NCBI GenBank assembly: GCA_023548195.1
Contig: JAJHZJ010000532.1
Span: 496,001-560,000, forward strand
Origin: Bettongia penicillata ogilbyi
Lineage: Eukaryota > Chordata > Mammalia > Diprotodontia > Potoroidae
DNA length: 64,000 nt
Direction: 5' to 3'
Every line of letters starts with the position of its first letter. The stretch's first letter is position 1. Below, piece after piece: positions 23,530 through 34,264 of this stretch. The notes under the pieces were generated by a model. That model saw only the letters and a program-made list of their open reading frames with translations, searched no databases and was not told the DNA's origin. The position numbers and the translations under genes were made by a program.

Positions 23530-23740
23530 AGAGAAAAGGAGCACTGGCAAAGTTCAAATCTTGCCCCAGATACTTAGTATCTATGACTTTGGCAAATTAA
23601 TCTGTTTGCCTCAGTTTCTTCATCTGCAAAATGGGGATAATAATGACAACTACCTCCCAGGGTTTTGTGGAGATCAAATGAGATATGTGTAAAGCATTTT
23701 TCAAACCTTAAAGCACTAAAGAAATGTTAGCTATAATTGT
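23530..23740 (+). repeat. CORE-SINE (MAR1/MIR-like)
   Basis: 'AGTTCAAATCTTGCCCCAGA', 'TTGCCTCAGTTTCTTCATCT', 'GCAAAATGGGGATAATAATG', 'ACTACCTCCCAGGGTTTTGT', 'GGAGATCAAATGAGATATGT' and 'CAAACCTTAAAGCACTAAAG' are in plus order, making this one of the better-preserved copies. Confidence 0.75.
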
Positions 23741-23859
23741 TTTTGTCCAGGATGGCTTGGGTAGCTAGATTTGAAGTCAAGTAAGGGTGGATGGGAGAGA
23801 AGGCTACTCAAAGGGGAAAAAGTTAGAGAACACATAATTTTGTTTGCTGGTTATTTTTA

Positions 23860-23985
23860 GTTCGATGGATTCCAAATTCTGCTTCTATGCCTACCTGTGT
23901 GACCCTAGGCAAGTCACTCTATTTATCTGTAAAATGACTGGGTTGGACTAGATAGGCTCTAAGGTCTCTTCTGTCTTTAAATCGA
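23860..23985 (+). repeat. MIR3/THER1-like SINE
   Basis: 'GTGTGACCCTAGGCAAGTCA', 'TTATCTGTAAAATGACTGGG', 'TTGGACTAGATAGGCTCTAA' and 'GGTCTCTTCTGTCTTTAAAT' show the CORE domain joined to an L3-type tail. Confidence 0.6.
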
Positions 23986-24429
23986 TGATCTGAAATGTCC
24001 ATATGCTTATAAAAGAGTTCACTTCATATTTTGTACCTTTTATTTTACTTACCTCTTTGTTAATAGTTATTATGTTTATAATGAAAATTTTAATTAATTA
24101 AAACAAATATATTTTCCAAATATTTGAAAATTAATTCAGTCCAAGCCATGTTGAGTATCTTTTACTTACTTTCTATCATTGTGCATTATTAATACAGGAA
24201 TATTTTTATCACTGTACTTTTATCCTTGTACATTAATATAAGAACTAATGTAGGCCTTAGCTTGCTTTCCTATTACTGCTAGATCTGGTTTGATAATGCC
24301 ATTTTCTAAAATGTTGATTTTTATTAAATGGCTCCAAGGACATCATCCTCCCCAAGACCATCCTTGAATGGAAAATTCTGTTTTTCCAGTTTCAATCTCA
24401 GACCATTTTTTTATCTACTTCTTTATATG

Positions 24430-24840
24430 ACAGAATGCTAAAGTTAGAGAGAATACTAAAATTGCTCTAATTTTCTGGCCCCAATCTAGGGTTCACAAAC
24501 CTCCAGTGAATGTGTGGGTAGATTTTTAAGGGGTCCATGAACTTGTATAGGAATAAAATAGATCTTTATTTTCGGTACTTTAGGTTTCCTTTCTAACCCT
24601 ACCTATTTTATTTTGTGCATTTAAAAATATCATACTGAGGAGTCCATAGGTTTCACCAGATTGCCAAAGGGATCTATGACTCAAAAATGGTAAGAACTCC
24701 TACTAATCCAACTCCCTCATTGAGGGAAATGAGGGAAATGAGGCCAGGGACATGTTCAAGGCAACTCAGTTAATGACTGGAAAAAATAGAATCGGAATCC
24801 ATGTTTGACACCCAGTTCAGTACTTTTCCCACTACATCAG
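24430..24840. repeat. L3/MIR-like repeat split by a DNA transposon
   Basis: Left piece 'AATGCTAAAGTTAGAGAGAA' and right piece 'ACTCCCTCATTGAGGGAAAT', 'GAGGCCAGGGACATGTTCAA', 'CGGAATCCATGTTTGACACC' look like two halves of one L3/MIR3-type unit, separated by the element at 24487-24702. Confidence 0.4.
24487..24702 (+). mobile_element. hAT-like non-autonomous DNA element with degenerate TIRs
   Basis: The left end 'TAGGGTTCACAAACC' and the reverse complement of the right end ('GTAGGAGTTCTTACC') form a degenerate terminal inverted repeat. Internal 'GGGGTCCATGAACTTG', 'TTTTATTTTGTGCATTTAAA' and 'GAGTCCATAGGTTTCACCAG' match an ancient mammalian MITE family I recognise but cannot name with certainty. 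Confidence 0.5.
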
Positions 24841-25439
24841 TCATATCTTTTTATTGCTTTATCTTCATATATTTATGTCACCTCCCAACCGAGTATTCAA
24901 ATTAGAAATGGAGATAGAGTCAGAAATGAGATAATTTTTTTTAAAAGTTGGTACTTCATTACAGATGTAAATATTCAGACAGTTTCATTTTAAAGAGATT
25001 TACAGTGATCTCAACAAAGAGTGGAAAATCAAAAGTATCAAAAGGAAATATTAAAAAATAAATGAATAACTTTCTTTTGTTCATTTCAAGATAAAATAAA
25101 TAATGGGTACAGAACTCATCACACAACTTAGAATGATCCTAGGAGGTAAATGGTTAAATTTCCAGCCAGTACGTGTTACAAACGTCTTTGTCTGAGTCAA
25201 TTAAAAAATAAAGGCCAACAATAATACACCATCTTTGCAGAGGATATAGCATTCTTGGGCAGTAAAACATGGTCTCTGTGACACTGGCAACCTTTTCTCC
25301 TTTGAATCTGTGAGTTTCCCTAAGTGTGATTTCAGCCGGTGAGGGCCAGAATACAGCTGCTCCTTCACTGGAAACCAAATAGCCCAACCTCCCACTTTCT
25401 ATGGCAACATAACTAAGCCCTTCACCATCTGACCTGCTA

Positions 25440-26470
25440 AAGAAAACCTGCTTTTAATTAACCATTAATTACTTGAATGCAGCCTGCATTATGTGGAAAA
25501 ACTCAAGTTATTTTCATCTTAATTTAAAAGACGACATCTGAGGCTGAAATTAACAAGTGGATGCACTTTATAAATGCGTGCGTTTATATCATTATTCCCC
25601 TTCTGGGGATTGCAGGAAAGACTCCCCAGACCTGGGCACGCGAAGGAGGGTGCGGGCCTCCCCCCACCATGGGAGTGGGAAGAGCGATCCTGGTTATAGA
25701 AATGAAGCTTTGTCTGGGAGAGGAAAAGGAAAGCTGGAATATTTTTTTTTAATTGCTTCAAGCAATCATTTGTCAGGAGATAAGATTCTAGAGCCTGCTT
25801 GCTGCATGCTAATAAAAATAAGCTCAGAGTTTAAGACTGTTCTGCTTTATTTGATAGAAACACTTTTAAGTTGCTGGGATTTGTGTACAAAATTAGATCA
25901 AATACAAAATAGAAGAAATTTGTCACAGGTGGAGAGCGCATGACCGACGTAATCAGGCTCAACCACGAGAAAGTGTGTTTGTAAATAGGGGGGCAAGTTG
26001 CCTCAATATTGTTATAATTTTATGTGCATTATTTTTCACATCTTAAAGCTGCCCAAGGATAGAAAAATATAGGACTTCAATAACAGTTACCAGCATGGTT
26101 TGCTTTTATTACCTTTTTGTTCAAGACCCTTGTTTCCCCTTGTAGCATGTCAAATTGCCCCCAAAACCATATTATACAGCAGAGAAATGTCGTTCACACT
26201 TCACTGGCTATTGATTTACTTTATTTATTGGCACAAAATCAGGCTGAGATAAACATTTTGTCCCCCATTTCCACTATTGTAAGCGGGATAGCTTACTGCA
26301 GGTTAGGTAAGCCCAAATGTGCGGGGTCACCATTCGACATGGCTTTCTAATCAATGTGTGAAAAATTATCTAATGAATAATGGGTTGCACATTTCCACAA
26401 ACAAATTAACCAGGGTGAGACTGAAACTAATGATTATATTTATCTAATGTAATTTCACATCTGTTACTAG
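25440..26470. promoter_or_regulatory. Candidate conserved noncoding element / enhancer
   Basis: This is about 1 kb without any recognised repeat in an otherwise repeat-dense flank, and it retains several CpGs (near 25580, 25638, 25930-25975, 26190). Two TTAATTA cores at 25454-25460 and 25465-25471 are offset by 11 bp, about one helical turn, as expected for cooperative homeodomain binding. Further AT cores are TCTAATCAATG near 26347 and CTAATGATTATATTTATC near 26428. Open frames on the plus strand here show no protein family. The enhancer role, and OTP as target, are inferred from position only. Confidence 0.38.
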
Positions 26471-27765
26471 TGGTAGTCATTTTTTTCTCTTTCATCCATG
26501 GTGTCCTCAAAATTACAACTTAGCTTCTTAGCTACAGAGGACATCAGTTTAACTGGAAAAATGGTTTTGGTGGAACGTTTATTCTGACTTCTAGTGCCAG
26601 GGATCCTGAAGTACAGGAAGGCATTTTGGAAAGGCTATGGGAACCTCAATGGTACTTGATACCATCAAACTTGTGATATTAGGTGATTCAGCTGGTGGCC
26701 CTAATCCCATAGCCTATGGACTCAGTTCTGTCATTTTGGACACAGAAGGGACAACTATAGACCCTCCTCTCTCCTCTAACCATTTGGATAGCATAACTAA
26801 TGCTTCTAATACTTGCAGTAATATGGTCTTTATCTCCATTAAACATCATAGCAGAATAGAAATGACCGGTAGCCCCCTAATCTATGGAAGAAGTATGTTT
26901 CTAAAATTTGTGGAGGGTTTTCTTTTTAATATATAATTTATTTTTTCAGTTCTCAACATTCATTTCCACAAGAATTTGAATTCAAAATTTTCTTCCCATT
27001 TCTCCCCACCCAAGGACAGAGTGCACCCCATCCACCTCCTCCTCCAGTCTGTCCTCCCTTCTATTACCCACCCTTCTTCCATCTCCCTTCCCTCTATTTC
27101 CCTGCAGGGCAAAATAGATTTCTATACTCCCTTGTCTGTATATCTTCATTTCCAGTTGCTTGCTAAAACAATTTTTAACATTCATTATTAAAGCTTTCAG
27201 CTCCATATTCTCTCCCTCCCTCCCCTTCCACCCTTATTGACAAAACAAGCAATTCCATACAGGTCATGCATGTGTGACAATGCAGAGCACTTCCATAATA
27301 TTTATATTTTAAAAGACTAACCATATTTCCCTCTTTCCCATCCTGCCCTCCATTTATTCCATTCTCTCCCCTGACCTGTCCTCCCATAATAGTATGTGCT
27401 TCTGGTTATCCCTTTCCCCAATTTGCTGTCCTTTCTATTATCTTCCTTCTCCTGTCCCCTTCCACTCCTTGCCTTCTTACAGGGTAAAATACATTTCCAT
27501 ATCCAATGGAGTGTGTGTTATTTCCTCTTTAAGCCATATCCCACGAGAGTAAGGCTCACTCATTTCCTTTCATCTCACCCCTCTTCCCCTCCATTGTAAA
27601 AGCTCTTTCTTCTCTCTTTTATGTTTTTATGTGAGATGATTTGCTACATTCTACCTCACCCTTTCTCTTACTCCTAGTACATTCTATTCAACAGTAAATT
27701 TTATTTTTTTAGGTATTCTCCCTTCATATTCAGCTCACCCTGTGCCCTTTGTTCTGTATACACAC

Positions 27766-27945
27766 ACACCTACATATATACATATATACACACATATATA
27801 CATACACATATATACCCATGTACATATACATACCTACACATGTACAGTATACATATGCATACCCATACATACCTACATATTTATATATGTATATATTTAT
27901 ATATATATATATTTACACACACATATATACATATTCCCTCTAACT
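27766..27945. repeat. (CA/TA)n microsatellite inside HAL1 copy
   Basis: About 180 bp of CACACAC, TACATATA and TATATATA units interrupt the 3' part of the HAL1 element, at the same alignment position as the GT-rich tract in the sister copy (39676-39760). Confidence 0.9.
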
Positions 27946-28565
27946 ACCCTAATACAGAAAAAGGTCTCTGGAGTTACAAATAACATCTTTCCATGTAGGA
28001 ATGTGAACAGTTCAACTTTAATGAGTTCCTTAAGGCTTCTCTTTCTTGTTTACTTTTTCATGTTTCTCTTGATTCTTGTATTGGAAAGTTAAATTTTCTA
28101 TTCAACTATAAATAGAATAAGAATGCTTGGAAGTCCTCTATTTCATTAAAATTCCATTTTTTCCCCTGAAGTATTATACTCAGTTTTGCTGGGTAAGTGA
28201 TTCTTCATTTTAATCCTATCTCCTTTGACCTTTGGAATATCATATTCCAAGCCCTTTCATCCCTTAATGTAGAAGTCACTAAATCCTGTGTTATCCTGAT
28301 TGTATTTCCATAATACTTGAATTATTTTTTTCTGGCTTCTTGTAATATTTTCTCCTTGACCTGGGAACTCTAGAATTTGGCTACAATAGTACTTGGAGTT
28401 TTCCTTTTGGGATCTATTTCAGGATGTGATTGGTGAATTCTTTACATTTCTATTTGACCCTCTGGGTCTAGAATATCAGGGCAGTTTTCCTTGATAAATT
28501 CTTGGAAGATGATGTCTAGGCTCTTTTTTTCATCATGACATTCAGGTAGATCAATAATTTTTAAA

Positions 28566-28886
28566 TTATTCTCTCCTGGATCTATTTTCCAGGTCAGTTG
28601 TTTTTCCAATGAGATATTTCACATTGTCTTCTATTTTTGCATTCTTCTGGTTTTGTTTTATAATTTCTTGGTTTCTCATAAAGTCATTAGCTTCCATCTG
28701 CTTCATTCTAATTTTTAAAGAACTATTTTCTTCAGTGAGCTTTTGAACCTCCTTTTCCATTTGGCTAATTCTACTTTTTAAAGCATTCTCCTCCTCATTA
28801 GCTTTTTGGACCTCTTTTGCCATTTGGGTTAGTCTATTTTTCAAGGTGTTATTTTCTTCGGCATTTCTTTGGGTCTCCTTTACCAA
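28566..28886 (-). pseudogene. L1 ORF1p coiled-coil fragment (HAL1)
   Basis: An open stretch of about 106 codons encodes the ORF1p coiled coil, with regular heptad spacing of L/I/M. It ends in 'KTTDLENRSRRE', the junction to the RNA-recognition-like domain of L1 ORF1p. ORF1p is the trimeric nucleic-acid chaperone of the L1 ribonucleoprotein. The frame is lost on both sides: the putative start near 29160 runs into a stop after a few codons, and the C-terminal domain is in other frames. It is therefore non-functional. Confidence 0.85.
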
Positions 28887-29589
28887 GCTGCTGACTTAGT
28901 CATGATTTTCTTGCATCTCTGTCATTTCTCTTCCCAGTTTTTCCTCCACCTCTCTTACTTGATTTTCAAAATCTTTTTGAGCTCTTCCATGGCCTGAGCC
29001 CAATACATATTTATTTTGGAGGTTTTGGGTGTAGAATCATTGACTTTGATATCTTCCTCTGATGATATCCTTTGCTCTTCCTCATCCAAAAGGATGGAAG
29101 AAAATACCTTTTCACCGAGAAAGTAACCTTCTATAGTCTCATTTTTTTCCTTTTTTGGGCATTTTCCCAGCCAGCTTTTGAGTCCTTTGTCAAGTGAAGG
29201 GCATACTATCCCAGGCTTCAGAAGTTTTGTGCAGCTGTTCTCTGAGATATCTCTAGGGACCGGTAAGTTCTCAGTTCCTCTAGGGTAGCATAATCAAGAG
29301 AGAGGAGTTTACTCCTCTCCTGGCCTGTGCTCTGGTCTGGGAGCAACCACAAGCACTCTTTCCTGCCCTGCAACTGCCACTAGGATTCCCTCTCCATAGT
29401 CACCATTGCCAGAGCTCCTCCTCACCCCAAGATCTCCACTCAGGACCAAGACCCAGATTAGCTGCTCAATTCCCCAAGGTCTTTAGGCAGAGGAATCCAA
29501 AATTGAATGCTGCTGCCATAATGGCAACCACTGCCCTGGGGTCAGACCTTGCTCCCCTATGACCCAGGTAAAAGAACTTTGCTCTAAAA

Positions 29590-30415
29590 TTTTTTATAAA
29601 TTGGTTATTTGGGATTTGAAACGCATTTTCCCACAGAAACACCTGACAGTTCCATTCCAGGAAACCCTCCCAAAGCCAAAGCCAAATCCAAAGTGTACCT
29701 GAAGGGTTGTTATGAGAAACATATTCTGCAAGTTTTAAGAATCATATAAATGTGAGCTATTATTAGTTGACATTAGTATGATACTAAGAGGATTATAGGT
29801 ATCAATTTTAATATTTGTATAGGGAAATGCTTTTCCGTTTTCAACATTACAATGCCAACAACACATTTTCCTTAGTTAGAGACTCATCATCCCCTTTAAC
29901 CTATAGAGAAGGGGAATAGGGACTTCCCAGATGTAAACTATTAAGACCTAGAGTATTTAAGTCAAATAAGGGCTTGGAGAAGAAGACATGTGGGATCCAG
30001 GGATTGGGACCTTCTGATGATGTAAACCTATCAGGATACTTTGCCTCAGACTCATTTATTTTCTTCCTTTCACCTACCTATTCACCTTTCTGAGGTCACC
30101 ACCTACTGTTTGGACCAAGGTTTCATTTCTCTCCTGGTCCATTGCAGAACATATTACAGTATCCAAATTTCTCTCCTACCATCCTGTGCCTGAAGCAAGC
30201 ACATAGAAAAATCTCCAAGTGGCTTAGGATTTTATTTTTTATCTACTAAGGATATGGAGAAAAAAGACTCCTTCTGTCCTCCCTCTCCCTTCTCTTTACC
30301 CCCTCCATCTACCTAACTTAAAGAGGAAAATCCTGTATAAGTCTATAAGGAAAAAAGATTACAGTGAAAATAATCTATGTAATAAAATAGACCAGTCAAG
30401 TAGGACTTTAAAATA
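29590..30415. other. Intergenic, mostly unrecognised
   Basis: A short SINE-like tail ('GAAGGGTTGTTATGAGAAAC', 'ATAAATGTGAGCTATTATTA') is visible near 29700-29770. The remainder to 30415 has no feature I can name. Confidence 0.4.
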
Positions 30416-30419
30416 AATG

Positions 30420-31295
30420 AACACAGTGCTTAAATATTAAATATATTCAAGAATACAAACTACTCAGGGAGGAACTCTTTGTTCTTTAACAAATTCTGGG
30501 GAAAATGGAAAATAGTTTGGCATAAAATGATTTTATACTAGCATCTTACACTATATACAATTTCCAAATGGATAAGTGACTTATAAGTAAAAATTTGTAT
30601 TAAAAAATAGGTCAAAATGAGAAAAATCACCTTTCACAATAATGGTTTAGGAGAATTCATAACTTATCAAAGGATAGAAGTGATCACAAAAAAAAAATTT
30701 GATTACAAAAATTGTAAAAAGTTTTTGTACAAACAATCAATGCAGAAGCATGAGAAGGTATTAAGGGGGAGAATTTTTTATATTAAGCATCTCCAAACAA
30801 GTTGTTATTAAAGATGTATAGGTAATGGGTACAAATACGTAAAAACAAATAACTCCTTAATAGATAAATTATCAAAGGATATGAATGGTTTTAAAAGAAG
30901 GAATATAAACAATAACAACCATATGAAAAATGTCCCTATGTGATTAGTGAGAAAATGTGACTTAAAATACCTTTGAGGTTTCACCCCACACTCAGAAAAT
31001 TGGTAAAGATGGAAAAAGTCAATGTTGGGGAGATAGGGATGCTAATATACCTTTGGAAGAGTTGTGAAATAGTCTCACTATTTTAGAAAATAATTTGAAA
31101 TTATATGATAAAAGATATGAAACTCTTCATAGCCTTGATATGTTGAATCTATTTTGATTCATCTGTCAAAAAATATTAATGACATTAAAAAAAATTCCAT
31201 ATACACTAAAATAGTACTTTTTTGTGGTAGTAACAACCTGGAAACAAATTAAGTGTCTAATAATTGGGGAATGGCTGAACAAATTGGGATAGGAA
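30420..31295 (+). mobile_element. L1 LINE, C-terminal ORF2 region (decayed)
   Basis: The A-rich stretch shows the order of the L1 ORF2 3' part: 'CTAGCATCTTACACTATATA', 'AAATTATCAAAGGATATGAA', 'TGAGGTTTCACCCCACACTC', 'GGTAAAGATGGAAAAAGTCA', 'TTGGGGAGATAGGGATGCTA' and 'AATAATTGGGGAATGGCTGA'. The frame is destroyed by stops and deletions. It probably joins the same family as 15755-16170. Confidence 0.5.
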
Positions 31296-31640
31296 TATTG
31301 TTCTGGACTTAATCTTACTCAGGCTAGTTGCCTGGTGGTTTTGGTTCAATACTGGAATAAAATGAGCTACTCTTAAATCATTCAATAATTAACAAAAAGA
31401 GGTTTATTCAGCTATAACAGGAGCATATGCATCGAGAATCCTTGAGCTGATTCAGATAAGTGAAGCTACCATGATCCATTAGCCAGATTGCTCTCAAGCT
31501 CCTCCAGATCTTCATGGCTGTTTTGTACCCAAATAATGAGGCAATGGTGTCAATACCAGAAGCCTGTAGTGCTCTGAGCCAATCAAGTCTCAAGGAATGT
31601 CTCAATATCTTTTAATGAAAAGCTAGTTTAACTCTCATAG
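31296..31640 (-). mobile_element. Putative solo LTR (endogenous retrovirus-like)
   Basis: On the minus strand a polyadenylation-type block 'CTGAATAAACCTCTTTTTG' (plus 31390-31408) is followed by about 100 nt ending in 'CCAGAACA', resembling the R/U5 end of an LTR. Upstream U3-like sequence has moderate complexity and no coding capacity. No internal gag/pol/env sequence or paired LTR is seen. The 5' boundary and family are unknown. Confidence 0.38.
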
Positions 31641-31874
31641 GGGGACAGGTTAGCATTTTACTCTTATCACATATATTCATGTAGTGAATTATTTTGCATA
31701 GAAGATGGACTGATCATCTAGCAAAATTGTCAGCTGATTGTCACTCCTCATGTTTTGTTGGTGTCCTCACAATTCCAAGATAGCTTGAGGAGCCTGAGAT
31801 TGCACACTTACAGAAGGAAATGGACAAGAGTTTCATAAAACAGTTAGGCATTCATGGGTTACAATTTGCATCAT

Positions 31875-31917
31875 TGGAGGGAGTACACATACCAGGTATA
31901 TCACTAATCCATTGGAG
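31875..31917 (+). repeat. 43-bp direct repeat, left copy
   Basis: This 43-bp segment recurs at 32433-32475 with about six mismatches (shared 'TACACATACCAG' and 'TCCATTGGAG'). It probably represents the 3' tail of two adjacent copies of the same SINE rather than a target-site duplication. Confidence 0.7.
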
Positions 31918-32475
31918 CAGTCGCTGTTCATCTTTTGTTTTCAAAGAGAGCCAATGTCGTCACAGGGTGATATGAATTATGTATGAATTGAGTGTAAAGC
32001 AGGCAGAGTTGCACCAAGTCCTCAGTTTTACTCTGTCATCAAAGTTCAGTGACAAGACAAAATCCAAGATGGCCCTTAATTCAATTGATGACTTTGGAAT
32101 CTTCTATGTTTGACCAAGCTCTAAGTACTCCACAGTACCTGCTGAAAGCCACCTTCATTGCCATTGGAACAAAAGGCTCTCATCTGCCCATTCTGAGAAG
32201 GGGAAGTCTTCGCCTGCTGGAGGTAGACATCCCACTAAATTCACCAATGGGTCTGAAGACTCTTGGTTATCCTCACCCTTGTTTAGCCTGTCTTTGAAGA
32301 CAGTTTTACTGGGGTGTGGCTACCACCCAGGCTACAGCTTCTTGGAGCCCCAGGTGAGAGTTGGGGGACAACAAAAGTGAGTGAGCAGCCCTGAAAAGGA
32401 CTCGGTAAAACCTCCTACCAGAGGTCCTAGTCTGGAGGGAATACACATACCAGACAAATCACTGGTCCATTGGAG
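31917..32475 (+). repeat. Marsupial SINE / composite repeat
   Basis: The beginning ('TTCATCTTTTGTTTTCAAAG', 'GAGAGCCAATGTCGTCACAG', 'GGTGATATGAATTATG') resembles the family seen at 36045-36300 and, inverted, at 52100-52385. The middle part ('GCCACCTTCATTGCCATTGG', 'AACAAAAGGCTCTCATCTGC') belongs to a repeat I recognise only as marsupial-type. It ends with the 43-bp tail shared with 31875-31917. Confidence 0.45.
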
Positions 32476-32607
32476 TATTACAGAATTGTAATAAGAATTG
32501 ATAACTATGAGGAAGGCTGAGAAACATGGGAAAATCTGCATAGCCTGATATGCTGGATGAAAAATACAGAACCAAGAAAATGAACACAATCACTACATCC
32601 TACACTA

Positions 32608-32827
32608 AATCACGGGTGTCAAACTCAAATAGAAATTCATACTTAAATATTCCTGTGTGGTACATGTTGACTTAGTTTTAAAATGTACTGTTACCTATAT
32701 TTTATTGTACTTTTATTTATTTTGTTAAGTATTTCCCAATTACATTTTAATCTGGTTTGGGACACATTCAGGAATGCTGTGGGCCACATGTGACAGCCCA
32801 CAAGACTGTATATTTGACACATTCATC
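32608..32827 (+). mobile_element. hAT-like non-autonomous DNA transposon
   Basis: The left end 'ACGGGTGTCAAACTCAAA' and the inverse of the right end 'TATTTGACACATTCAT' form degenerate terminal inverted repeats around a ~220-bp AT-rich body containing 'GTATTTCCCAATTACATTTT' and 'GTGGGCCACATGTGACAGCC'. The same family occurs inverted at 16205-16420. No transposase is encoded, so mobility would have been in trans. Confidence 0.55.
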
Positions 32828-33344
32828 GTAAATTAAATAATCAAAAAGCAGCTGAACTTCGACAAACTTAGTAACCAATCATCTTGGTTCTAGAGAATCA
32901 AGTATGAAATACATTCTTTTTTTTTCTTTTATAGGTAGATGACAGACTACTGATGGGAATTCCTGAATTCAGTCCTAGCAGAAGAAGTTACAGCAGCTGA
33001 TTTTTATTCACTGTTTCGCTTTATTTTAAAGGAAGGAATCTGTTTGTGGGGTAGAACTGTGATAACACCTAGAAGTGATCACAAAACAAAAACAAAAAGT
33101 ACAGTATAATTCAGAAGAAAACAAGAAAATAAGCAAAGCAATTGCATCACCAACATTATAGTTATTATTTTTATGTTTGATCTACTTTGACATTTGAATG
33201 AATTGGCGGCCTCAGTTCTTTACTTCCTGTTAGACCATATGGGAAAGGTCTTCTTAATTTGGAGACTTGATGTTTTGAGATTTCTATGACAGTTTCACTA
33301 CTTGAATGTAAGATTTAGTCAGGATGACTTCTGGTCCTCCCTGG

Positions 33345-33620
33345 TGTGATTGAGACAGTTAAATGGTACAGTGAAAAGAGTTCAGGGTTCCAAGTCAGGA
33401 AGACCTGAACTCAGATCTGGCCTTAGATACTTACTAGCTGTGTGTTCCTGGGCAAGTCACTTTAAAAAATCTGTTTGCCTCCATTTCCTCATCTGTAAAA
33501 CAGATATAGTAATAGCTAGCCCCTACCTTCCAGGGCTGTTGTGAGGACCAAATTGTAAAAGTGCTTAGCTCAGTCCCTGGAACATAGTAAGAGCTATGTA
33601 AGTGTTAGATTCTATTATTA
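33345..33620 (+). repeat. CORE-SINE (MAR1/MIR-like), near full length
   Basis: The full order is visible: a tRNA-like head ('AAATGGTACAGTGAAAAGAG', 'TCAGGAAGACCTGAACTCAG'), CORE ('TACTAGCTGTGTGTTCCTGG', 'GCAAGTCACTTT', 'TTTCCTCATCTGTAAAACAG'), and tail ('GGCTGTTGTGAGGACCAAAT', 'CCTGGAACATAGTAAGAGCT'). Confidence 0.8.
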
Positions 33621-33634
33621 TTCTCTAACATGGC

Positions 33635-33800
33635 AAAACATGCACTGAACTCTGATTCCACCTTCTGACTGTTACTGAGTGTATGACTCTGGGAAAAATC
33701 ACAACCTCTGTCTGCTTTAGTTTCTTCATCTTTAAAATGGAAGTAACAATAGTACCTACCTTATAGGGTTGTTGTGAGGATAAAATGAGACGATGGTTTT
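33635..33800 (+). repeat. MIR-type CORE-SINE fragment
   Basis: 'GAGTGTATGACTCTGGGAAA', 'TTTAGTTTCTTCATCTTTAA', 'AATGGAAGTAACAATAGTAC' and 'TATAGGGTTGTTGTGAGGAT' are in plus order. Confidence 0.65.
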
Positions 33801-33839
33801 AATATTGACTTCATTTTAAAATGTAATATTTGTAGTCCA

Positions 33840-34085
33840 ATCATTTCAGTCACATCTGACTCTTTGTGCCCCAGTTTGGGGTTTTCTTGTCAAAGATATT
33901 AGAATGGCTTTGCCATTTCCTTCTCTAGCTTATTTTACAGATGAAGAACAGAGGTAAATAGGGTTAAGTGACTTGGCCAAGATCACACAGCTGTTAAGTG
34001 TCTTAGGTCAGATTTGATCTCATGAAGATGAATCTTCCTGACTCCAGGCCTAGTGCTCTATCCACTGTACCACCTCATGCCCAAA
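33840..34085 (-). repeat. Marsupial-type SINE, full-length antisense copy
   Basis: The order is 'TTTGGGGTTTTCTTGTCAAA', 'GAATGGCTTTGCCATTTCCT', 'TTATTTTACAGATGAAGAAC', 'AAGTGACTTGGCCAAGATCA', 'TCTTCCTGACTCCAGGCCTA' and 'CTATCCACTGTACCACC'. The same family occurs at 52855-53062 and, truncated, at 46822-46935. Confidence 0.8.
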
Positions 34086-34099
34086 ATTTAATATTATCT

Positions 34100-34190
34100 T
34101 TGTTTTATTATATATATATATGTATATCTATGTGTATATGTATACATGTACATATGTGTATATATACATACACACATACATATTTTTTAT
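34100..34190. repeat. (TA/TG)n microsatellite
   Basis: TATATATATATGTATATC and related TGTATA units cover about 80 bp. Confidence 0.9.
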
Positions 34191-34264
34191 AAACTCTTGG
34201 CTAAAAAGTACTTTGCAAACTTTAAAACAATGTGTAAATGCTAGTCATTATGACCATTAAACAA

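Larger units (their letters stand above)
26935..29580 (-). mobile_element. HAL1-type (ORF1-only) L1 element, decayed copy
   Basis: On the minus strand the element runs from a 5' UTR-like region (about 29580-29165), through a frameshifted ORF1 (about 29165-28000), directly into a purine-rich 3' UTR ending near 26940 in an A/T-rich tail. It is collinear with the better copy at 38850-41742 over the whole length, including the microsatellite position and the duplicated 3' UTR unit. No reverse-transcriptase or endonuclease sequence is present between ORF1 and the tail. Boundaries, especially the 5' one, are approximate and no clear target-site duplication was found. Confidence 0.75.

Noticed and set aside
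25557..25943. 128-codon open frame on the plus strand in the repeat-poor block
   Set aside because: No recognisable domain, low-complexity residues, no splice or start context; the block looks regulatory rather than coding.
26637..26936. 99-codon open frame starting MGTSMVLDTIKLVILGDSAG
   Set aside because: The first part faintly resembles a small-GTPase P-loop, but no GxxxxGK(S/T) is completed and the rest has no domain; it runs into the HAL1 tail. I consider it chance.
31390..31640. Complete endogenous retrovirus
   Set aside because: Only an LTR-like polyadenylation block is visible; no gag, pol or env sequence or second LTR, so I report only a putative solo LTR.
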